This document shows, piece by piece, positions 24,203-28,103 of a stretch of DNA of 28,103 bases. Source of the stretch: GWA1-39-11 sp964640435 (GTDB lineage: Bacteria; Patescibacteriota; Microgenomatia; Levybacterales; GWA1-39-11); the NCBI GenBank assembly GCA_964640435.1, contig CAZXFJ010000009.1:1-28103 (forward strand), read 5' to 3'. The notes under the pieces were generated by a model. It saw only the letters and a program-made list of their open reading frames with translations. It made no database searches and was not told the origin of the DNA. The translations under genes and the position numbers were made by a program. Every line of letters begins with the position of its first letter. Positions within the stretch are counted from its first letter, which is position 1.

Positions 24203-25069
24203 ATGAACGGTCCAATTCGGGTCCGGGAAGCAAAAGACCGCTTCCAGGACTTTTTAAAATCTAAAAACAAGGCTTCTGCCACAATTCTAGCATACGGCAA
24301 AGACATTGACCAACTGATCTCATTTCTTGAGGATCTTAAGCGTGAAAACATTCACGAGGTAGGTTCTGAGGATATTCAGGCATTTTTAACCTTTATGAAT
24401 ACTAAAGGTTATACTCCTAAATCAGTTTCAAGAAAGCTAAATTCGACAAGAACATTCTATAGATTCCTAAAAATTAACGAATATGTTACAGATGACCCTT
24501 CTTTGCTCGTAAAACACCCAAAATACGAGCTTAATCCACCAAGAGTACTATCTCCGCTTGAATACCGTGCATTACGTGATTCTGCATCATCAGACCCTAG
24601 AATTTATGCAATCGTTGAAGTCTTACTTCAAACCGGTATAAGAATCGGAGAACTTGCAAATATTCGCGTAGAAGATCTTAAAGATGGTAGTCTTCATATA
24701 AGACCATACGAAGGACATGCTGCTCGTGAACTTCCACTTAACAAGCGTGCAAAAGATGCACTTAAGCGTTATCAATCATCTCGCCCAGAAACTGCCGATG
24801 ACCATCTTTTTGTTACAAAAACAGGAAAACCATTCTTAGTTCGTAACATTCGTGATGCAATAGAGCGTTACTTTAAGAAAGCTGGAATCGAAAATGCAAA
24901 GATTAACGATCTTCGTCACACTTTCGTAGCACACCACCTTAAAAATGGTGTTTCTATGGTTTATTTATCAAAAATCTTGGGTCATAAGCGCCTATCTTCA
25001 ACAGAGCGCTACCTTCAATACATTAAAGATGTAAAGAATGGTGAAGGAACCAGCCTCGTAGAGCTCTAA
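24203..25069 (+). CDS. xerD: Tyrosine recombinase, XerC/XerD family, with altered active site
   Basis: Expected role: resolving chromosome dimers at dif. The 288-aa protein has the N-terminal SAM-like core-binding domain (about 6-95) and the catalytic domain (about 115-288). Visible catalytic positions: Arg147 in TGIRIGEL, Arg238 in NDLRHTF, His261 in LGH and Tyr270 in STERY. Two positions differ from the R-K-H-R-H-Y set: the beta-hairpin GKG lysine is Glu170 (YEGHAAREL) and the HxxR histidine is Asn235. The fold and length are otherwise normal for Xer. XerC or XerD cannot be told apart. No phage or integron genes surround it, which fits a housekeeping Xer rather than a mobile integrase. Confidence 0.85.
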   Translation: MNGPIRVREAKDRFQDFLKSKNKASATILAYGKDIDQLISFLEDLKRENIHEVGSEDIQAFLTFMNTKGYTPKSVSRKLNSTRTFYRFLKINEYVTDDPSLLVKHPKYELNPPRVLSPLEYRALRDSASSDPRIYAIVEVLLQTGIRIGELANIRVEDLKDGSLHIRPYEGHAARELPLNKRAKDALKRYQSSRPETADDHLFVTKTGKPFLVRNIRDAIERYFKKAGIENAKINDLRHTFVAHHLKNGVSMVYLSKILGHKRLSSTERYLQYIKDVKNGEGTSLVEL

Positions 25070-25073
25070 ATTC

Positions 25074-25103
25074 TTGCTAATTTTTTAATCCCCGTGATAC
25101 TAT
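25074..25103 (+). promoter_or_regulatory. Promoter of the 178-aa membrane protein gene, leaderless
   Basis: -35 TTGCTA (25074-25079), 18-nt spacer ending in TGa, -10 TACTAT (25098-25103), then 6 nt to ATG 25110. Confidence 0.55.
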
Positions 25104-25109
25104 ATAGAC

Positions 25110-25646
25110 ATGGATTCTGCCTACGATCATCCAGAGCGCGGTCATCATCGCGAATTTGACATAAGAACACTTCTTTCTTGGAGCGCTCCAGGAAGACCTT
25201 TTAGAAAAAAAGGTAGACAATTCTTTCTTTCAGTTCTTTTGCTACTGTTTTTCTTTGAAGTAATTCTATTTCTTTTTGCTCAATACGAGCTAATGGTAGT
25301 TCTTCTTGCCTTGGCTTTTCTTTCCATTGCACTTTCAATTGTTCCACCTCACGATTTTCACTATAAAATTACAACAGAAGGGATAAAAGTAGAGGATTAC
25401 TTCTATATTTGGGATGAGCTATATGACTTCTATTTCAAAAGAATAGATGGAATGGATGTTTTGATACTTCGTACCCAAGCATTAATCCCAGGAGAACTTA
25501 AAATATCTATGGGAGATATAACTCGTGAACACATCAGAAAAGTATTAGTTCAATTTCTCCCTTACAGAGAATATGTTGCTCCAACTTTTATGGAGAAAAG
25601 TGCTGATTGGCTTTCTACTAATTTCCCCCTCGAGAAAACTAATTAG
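25110..25646 (+). CDS. Small membrane protein with two helices and a PH-like C-terminal domain
   Basis: 178 aa. A polar, His-rich start (about 1-35), two closely spaced hydrophobic helices at about 37-58 and 62-80, then a beta-rich domain (FHYKITTEGIKVEDYFYIWDELYDFYFK and on to ILRTQALIPGELKI, with positions 88-140). The 'T-x-x-G-I ... W-x-E-L' pattern is that of bacterial PH-like (YcxB/DUF304-type) membrane proteins. It ends in a helix. The function is unknown. The predicted transcript begins at the start codon. The tRNA-Arg follows 43 nt after the stop. Confidence 0.72.
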   Translation: MDSAYDHPERGHHREFDIRTLLSWSAPGRPFRKKGRQFFLSVLLLLFFFEVILFLFAQYELMVVLLALAFLSIALSIVPPHDFHYKITTEGIKVEDYFYIWDELYDFYFKRIDGMDVLILRTQALIPGELKISMGDITREHIRKVLVQFLPYREYVAPTFMEKSADWLSTNFPLEKTN

Positions 25647-25647
25647 T

Positions 25648-25681
25648 TTGCTTTATAGCTTCAAAAAAAGTAAAATACTAT
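25648..25681 (+). promoter_or_regulatory. Promoter of the tRNA-Arg / structured RNA / tRNA-Ser unit
   Basis: -35 TTGCTT (25648-25653), 17-nt spacer, -10 TAAAAT (25671-25676), predicting a tRNA leader of about 6 nt. An overlapping TACTAT (25676-25681) would place the start at the tRNA's first base. The -35 begins just after the stop codon of the membrane protein gene. Confidence 0.5.
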
Positions 25682-25688
25682 AGTCCCT

Positions 25689-25761
25689 GCACTCGTAGCT
25701 CAATGGATAGAGCATTGGATTGCGGATCCAAAGGTTGGTGGTTCGAGTCCACTCGAGTGCG
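25689..25761 (+). tRNA. tRNA-Arg, anticodon GCG
   Basis: Acceptor GCACTCG/CGAGTGC with G73, D arm GCTC-AATGGATA-GAGC, anticodon stem TTGGA/TCCAA with loop TTGCGGA, T loop TTCGAGT. All arms pair well. GCG reads CGC and, by wobble, CGT. Most bacteria use ACG (inosine) for these codons. No CCA is encoded. Confidence 0.93.
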
Positions 25762-25764
25762 CAA

Positions 25765-25944
25765 TTGAGGTGAAGCGGCGTGCGATCGCCGCCAGGGGAT
25801 GGAACCTTACGGGGTGAAGTCGTTAACTCTGTGAAAGTCTGCGGGTAATCGGTCAGGAACCAGGACGAAAACCTGAAATTCACGTACGGAATAAAACGAG
25901 CCGCAGGATGTTAGCAAGGTCAGCTCAAGTCTGACCCACCTCAA
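25765..25944 (+). ncRNA. Unassigned structured RNA candidate between tRNA-Arg and tRNA-Ser
   Basis: No plausible protein. By hand count about 53% GC, well above the AT-rich surroundings. The ends form a perfect 8-bp closing stem (25765-25772 with 25937-25944). Inside are a 6-bp hairpin GCGGCG/CGCCGC (25775-25780, 25787-25792) and a 6-bp long-range stem CTGCGG/CCGCAG (25839-25844, 25901-25906) enclosing a TCAGG/CCTGA hairpin (25853-25857, 25872-25876). A final hairpin GGTCAG/CTGACC (25918-25923, 25931-25936) is stacked directly on the closing stem. I could not match it to RNase P, tmRNA, SRP, 6S, a riboswitch or intron cores. Co-transcription with the flanking tRNAs is likely. An RNA gene is well supported by structure; its function is unknown. 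Confidence 0.6.
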
Positions 25945-25946
25945 AT

Positions 25947-26031
25947 GGAGGATTCGCATAGCGGTCAATTGCACGAGTTTCGAAAACTCGATCCTGCAAG
26001 GGATTCACAGGTTCGAATCCTGTATCCTCCG
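25947..26031 (+). tRNA. tRNA-Ser, anticodon CGA
   Basis: Acceptor GGAGGAT/ATCCTCC with G73, anticodon stem CGAGT/ACTCG with loop TTCGAAA (CGA, reads UCG), long variable arm typical of serine tRNAs, T loop TTCGAAT. It begins 2 nt after the structured RNA candidate. No CCA is encoded. Confidence 0.92.
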
Positions 26032-26041
26032 CATACTATTG

Positions 26042-26047
26042 TATAAT
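26042..26047 (+). promoter_or_regulatory. -10 box (TATAAT) for the GNAT gene
   Basis: Perfect TATAAT 7 nt before ATG 26055 and 11 nt after the tRNA-Ser end. The -35 region would lie within the tRNA gene. Confidence 0.5.
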
Positions 26048-26054
26048 CTACATA

Positions 26055-26468
26055 ATGGAAGAAAGCCTTTCTGAAGAAAAATTGGTCTCAAGTGAAAAGC
26101 ATATAACTTTTAATCACCCTGAGGTATTTGAAGACCCTACTAAAGTAACTCTTGCTGAGAATGAAGACTCATACACTTTTAATGCTGATGGAATAGGAGT
26201 GATATCTTTATTAAAAGAAGATTATGGTGACCAAAAAGTGCTTCAGGTAGATGTAGTTGAGCTAGAAGATGATCATCGGGATCAGGGGTATGGATCAGAC
26301 TTTTACAAATATGTTTTAGAGCATATGCCCGAAGGATATACGGGGCTTCTTTCTGGGACAATCACTGATGAGCGTATACATTCCATATATAAGGGTCTGG
26401 AGAAGGACTTTTCTGTACAAAAAATGGGGGGACTATATCTGGTAACACAGAAACCTGATTCTAAATAA
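26055..26468 (+). CDS. GNAT-type N-acetyltransferase-like protein
   Basis: 137 aa. A polar N-terminal region (about 1-35), then beta strands and the acetyl-CoA loop DDHRDQGYGSDFYKYVLEHM, where R-D-Q-G-Y-G is the GNAT R/Q-x-x-G-x-G/A signature that binds the pyrophosphate. A following strand (YTGLLSGTITD) and helix (ERIHSIYKGLEK) fit motif B. The preceding strand KVLQVDVVELE matches motif A. The substrate is unknown. Start ATG 26055 lies 7 nt after a perfect -10. A NUDIX gene follows 4 nt after the stop, so the two form an operon. Confidence 0.75.
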   Translation: MEESLSEEKLVSSEKHITFNHPEVFEDPTKVTLAENEDSYTFNADGIGVISLLKEDYGDQKVLQVDVVELEDDHRDQGYGSDFYKYVLEHMPEGYTGLLSGTITDERIHSIYKGLEKDFSVQKMGGLYLVTQKPDSK

Positions 26469-26472
26469 TACA

Positions 26473-26910
26473 ATGAAATTTGAATTTTCAGCTGGTGGAG
26501 TAGTCTTTAAAAAAGAAGACGCAAAAATATACATTCTTGTTTCTCAACACTCTCAGCATAAAGGCTGGGTTTTCCCTAAGGGTCTAATTGGGGATCGTGA
26601 AGAATTAAAAGGTGAGAAAAAAGAAGAAACTGCAGTGCGAGAAGTAAGAGAAGAAACGGGAGCAGATGGCGCGATTATAAAGCAAATTACTCCAGTTACT
26701 TATTGGTATGTTTGGGAAGGTGAGAAGCGAAAAAAGACTGTTTATTACTTTATCATGAAATATTTAGGAGGAGATATAGCTGAACATGATCATGAGATGA
26801 GCGCGGTTGAATGGTTACCTCAGGATGAAGTTCTTGCGCGACTTACATACAGAACAGATAAGCAGGCGTACGAAGAAGCGCTACCTCAGATTAAGCAGCT
26901 CGCAAAATAA
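26473..26910 (+). CDS. NUDIX hydrolase
   Basis: 145 aa; cleaves a nucleoside diphosphate linked to another group. Begins FSAGGVVFKKEDAKIYILV, followed by WVFPKGLIGD and the NUDIX helix EETAVREVREETGADG. The spacing between PKG and REVREETG is about two residues longer than the standard G-x5-E-x7-REUxEExGU, so the box is slightly modified, but its metal-binding glutamates are present. The sequence resembles diadenosine-tetraphosphate or NTP-cleaning types (AGGVVF start, TYWYVWEGEKRKKTVYYF strand pair). It lies in an operon with the GNAT gene (4-nt gap, no Shine-Dalgarno). Its stop lies inside a hairpin that may end the transcript. Confidence 0.9.
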   Translation: MKFEFSAGGVVFKKEDAKIYILVSQHSQHKGWVFPKGLIGDREELKGEKKEETAVREVREETGADGAIIKQITPVTYWYVWEGEKRKKTVYYFIMKYLGGDIAEHDHEMSAVEWLPQDEVLARLTYRTDKQAYEEALPQIKQLAK

Positions 26911-26923
26911 CCTCGGTTATTTT
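26904..26923 (+). terminator. Possible intrinsic terminator after the NUDIX gene
   Basis: AAAATAAC-CTCG-GTTATTTT: 8-bp perfect stem with a 4-nt loop, ending in T's. The stem is A/T-rich and the T-run is part of the stem, so strength is doubtful. Its last base is the first T of the -10 (26923-26928) of the next tRNA. Confidence 0.35.
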
Positions 26924-26928
26924 ATAAT
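26923..26928 (+). promoter_or_regulatory. -10 box (TATAAT) for tRNA-Ser(GGA)
   Basis: Perfect TATAAT with a predicted start near 26935, about 6 nt before the mature tRNA. Confidence 0.5.
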
Positions 26929-26940
26929 TCAAACTCATAT

Positions 26941-27024
26941 GGAGGAGTCGGATAGTGGTCCATTCCGTCTGCTTGGAAAGTAGATGAGCGAAAGCTCGCG
27001 CAGGTTCAAATCCTGTCTCCTCCG
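26941..27024 (+). tRNA. tRNA-Ser, anticodon GGA
   Basis: Acceptor GGAGGAG/CTCCTCC with G73, anticodon stem TCTGC/GTAGA with loop TTGGAAA (GGA, reads UCC and UCU), a long variable arm with stem GAGC/GCTC, T loop TTCAAAT. No CCA is encoded. One base separates it from the stop of the opposite-strand EEP gene. Confidence 0.93.
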
Positions 27025-27025
27025 C

Positions 27026-27730
27026 TCAAAGCTCTAGTTTGAAAGAAAAAGGGTAGTGATCAGAAAATCGCACTTTATCGGTATCAAGATTTGAAATACT
27101 ACAGTTTCTATAGAAGACGTAATCAAGTTGGTGAGAGATTCTCCATTTTCTGTGGGTATTAATTTTTTCTCCACCCATCTTAAAACCATGTGTACCCATG
27201 AATTTAATTAATCCTCCTTGTCCTGTAAGACTTGAATAATTGTAGTCACCGACAATAATACTTGGCATATTAACGTATCTGACAAAAGCCAAAGCTTCAA
27301 TTGCCATACCAAGTTGTTTTCGGCGTCTTGAGTTTAATCCATGAGGAAGAAGATGAAGGTTAATAATAATGAAGTTTTTCTTCTTGTATTTAAATACTGT
27401 TAGAAGGCTAGTGTATCGAGAATTATGTCTTGAAATGAGCTTTGCAACAATACTTGACCCAAGCTCTACAACTTTTGAGAAGTCTAAAATTAATTCACCC
27501 TTTTTATATGCAGTAAGTTCTCCATAGGTATTTCCTCCTTTAGTGTATGAAGGAGCATATTTATATGCATATCCATTTTCATCAAGAATCTTATTTAATG
27601 TAGAAATTTTCTTCTGAGGCATTTCCTGAAAACAAATGATGTCAGGTTGTTCTTTTAAAGACATCATCCATTCTGAGAGTTGAGGTAGCTTTTTCCCCCA
27701 TTCTATGTTGTACGATAAAACCTTAAGCAT
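27026..27730 (-). CDS. Endonuclease/exonuclease/phosphatase (EEP) family protein
   Basis: 234 aa; metal-dependent phosphoesterase fold shared by DNase I, exonuclease III and sphingomyelinases. Motifs in order: LSYNIEWG (Asn8), ICFQEMPQ (Glu36, metal), INLHLLPHG (His126), IIVGDYNYSS (Asp162, Asn164), HQLDYVFYRN (Asp203) and RFSDHYPFSF (Asp224-His225). The catalytic set looks complete. No signal peptide or membrane helix, so it is probably cytoplasmic. Whether the substrate is DNA, RNA or lipid phosphate cannot be told. It is the only gene here ending in TGA. The predicted transcript begins at ATG 27730. Confidence 0.88.
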   Translation of the reverse strand: MLKVLSYNIEWGKKLPQLSEWMMSLKEQPDIICFQEMPQKKISTLNKILDENGYAYKYAPSYTKGGNTYGELTAYKKGELILDFSKVVELGSSIVAKLISRHNSRYTSLLTVFKYKKKNFIIINLHLLPHGLNSRRRKQLGMAIEALAFVRYVNMPSIIVGDYNYSSLTGQGGLIKFMGTHGFKMGGEKINTHRKWRISHQLDYVFYRNCSISNLDTDKVRFSDHYPFSFKLEL

Positions 27731-27736
27731 TATAAG

Positions 27737-27745
27737 ATTATATCA
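27737..27745 (-). promoter_or_regulatory. Extended -10 (TGaTATAAT) 6 nt before the EEP gene
   Basis: TGa plus a perfect TATAAT (27742-27737) on the minus strand, exactly 6 nt before ATG 27730. Confidence 0.6.
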
Positions 27746-27772
27746 AAATCGGAGCAGATGGATTTTGAATCT

Positions 27773-27847
27773 TGGTACCAGGGGTGGGGTTCGAACCCAC
27801 GACCGCAGGGATATGAATCCTGTGCTCTACCACTGAGCTACCCTGGT
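27773..27847 (-). tRNA. tRNA-Met, anticodon CAT, with encoded CCA
   Basis: Acceptor ACCAGGG/CCCTGGT with A73 followed by CCA (complement of 27773-27775), D arm GCTC-AGTGGTA-GAGC with normal GG, anticodon stem CAGGA/CCCTG with an A-C mismatch next to loop TTCATAT, T arm GTGGG-TTCGAAC-CCCAC. The TTCAT loop and full acceptor pairing point to elongator Met. Ile2 (lysidine) is not excluded. It is the only tRNA here with an encoded CCA, which may be chance. Confidence 0.9.
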
Positions 27848-27864
27848 GAACTTTGTCGAACCTA

Positions 27865-27873
27865 ATTTTAGCA
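27865..27873 (-). promoter_or_regulatory. Extended -10 (TGcTAAAAT) for tRNA-Met
   Basis: TGc plus TAAAAT (27870-27865) on the minus strand, 17 nt before the tRNA 5' end; leader about 10-11 nt. Confidence 0.5.
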
Positions 27874-27902
27874 CAAAATGACCACAATTTGAAGAAAAGT
27901 TA

Positions 27903-27908
27903 TATAAT
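27903..27908 (+). promoter_or_regulatory. -10 box (TATAAT) for murI
   Basis: Perfect TATAAT, 8 nt before ATG 27917. No convincing -35. Confidence 0.5.
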
Positions 27909-27916
27909 TTGAAGTA

Positions 27917-28103
27917 ATGAACGGTCCGGTAGGAGTATTTGACTCAGGGGTAGGGGGTTTAAGTATTGTTCAAGAGCTTAAGCGACAACTTCCAAACGAA
28001 AACATTATTTACGTTGCTGATCAGGCACATTTGCCTTATGGAGCAAAATCTCAAGGAGAACTAGAAGAGCTAGTATTTAAAATAGGAGAGTTTCTAATTG
28101 AGA
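27917..28103 (+). CDS. murI: Glutamate racemase (3' end outside window)
   Basis: Interconverts L- and D-glutamate; D-Glu is needed for peptidoglycan peptides, the substrate of the two PBPs in this window. The first 62 residues show the N-terminal signature VFDSGVGGLSIVQELKRQLP, with the Asp-Ser of the active site, and the ADQAHLPYGAKS strand-loop (usually PYGxKS). The rest, including both catalytic cysteines, lies beyond the window. ATG 27917 is the first codon after the -10 and gives the normal N-terminus. Confidence 0.93.
   Translation, partial: MNGPVGVFDSGVGGLSIVQELKRQLPNENIIYVADQAHLPYGAKSQGELEELVFKIGEFLIE

Noticed and set aside
25653..25883. Minus-strand 76-codon frame across tRNA-Arg and the RNA candidate
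   Set aside because: It is the antisense of a tRNA and of a structured RNA block; the peptide containing EWTRTTNLWIRNP is a known type of spurious tRNA-antisense translation.
25781..25889. Group II intron resemblance (GTGCGA near the 5' end, CACGTACGG further on)
   Set aside because: No 34-nt domain V hairpin with AGC/GAAA elements can be drawn, no reverse transcriptase is present and the total length is too short.
25765..25944. RNase P RNA, tmRNA, SRP or 6S RNA
   Set aside because: A GAAAGTC string recalls RNase P region I, but the second P4 strand is missing. No tmRNA 5' end, tag frame, SRP tetraloop region or 6S long-bubble layout was found.
1..28103. CRISPR arrays, IS elements, prophage, toxin-antitoxin or defence genes
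   Set aside because: No regularly spaced repeats, transposase motifs, phage structural genes or nuclease-pair signatures were seen; the only recombinase is a Xer-type housekeeping gene.

Overview
The window reads as a chromosome segment of a small-genome bacterium of the Patescibacteria/CPR type, most likely in the Microgenomates direction (an inference). The sequence is AT-rich and almost gapless. Many proteins are short or divergent versions of universal families (PGK of about 348 aa, ValRS of about 693 aa, a KH-R3H Jag without its N-terminal domain). Several conserved families often seen in CPR genomes sit side by side (DUF4012, CvpA-CAP fusion, class A PBPs, Wzy-type ligase). The standard code fits: TGA is a stop at one gene and nowhere needs to be read through. 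I see no IS element, prophage, CRISPR array or restriction system.

Layout. 1-822: 3' part of pyrD. 888-4339: a class A penicillin-binding protein and pgk. 4236-6320 (minus): gap, gmk and a small unknown ORF. 6420-9418: rpmH-rnpA-yidC-jag and an O-antigen-ligase-like membrane protein. 9422-11608 (minus): a second class A PBP, divergent from a CvpA-CAP fusion (11690-12694). 12691-19245 (minus): GT-C-like membrane protein, DUF4012 protein, RNase HI and a 541-aa membrane protein. 19330-21851: valS and a TPR protein. 21852-23136 (minus): a CAT-anticodon tRNA, rplY and an unknown gene. 23202-25646: a possible isochorismatase-fold protein, a convergent FtsB-like gene, a Xer recombinase and a small membrane protein. 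25689-27024: tRNA-Arg(GCG), an unassigned GC-rich structured RNA candidate, tRNA-Ser(CGA), a GNAT gene, a NUDIX gene and tRNA-Ser(GGA). 27026-27847 (minus): tRNA-Met and an EEP-family phosphoesterase. 27917-28103: start of murI.

Together the genes cover central glycolysis (gap, pgk), nucleotide metabolism (pyrD, gmk), translation (valS, rpmH, rplY, tRNAs), RNA and DNA processing (rnpA, rnhA, Xer), membrane insertion (yidC) and a peptidoglycan/surface-polymer programme (two PBPs, murI, ligase, GT-C-like protein, FtsB-like protein).

The strongest window-wide signal is regulatory. At about 14 transcription-unit starts a sigma70-type -10 box, often extended (TGn), lies only 6-9 nt before the start codon, so the predicted transcript begins at or within about 3 nt of the start codon. 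Clear Shine-Dalgarno sequences are nearly absent. This leaderless pattern also decides several starts (pgk, gmk, valS, the 23202 gene and the FtsB-like gene), where the longest open frame runs back through the promoter. The two other items most worth following are the 180-nt structured RNA candidate between tRNA-Arg and tRNA-Ser, and a tRNA with non-canonical D and T loops. All positions, counts and pairings were worked out by eye.
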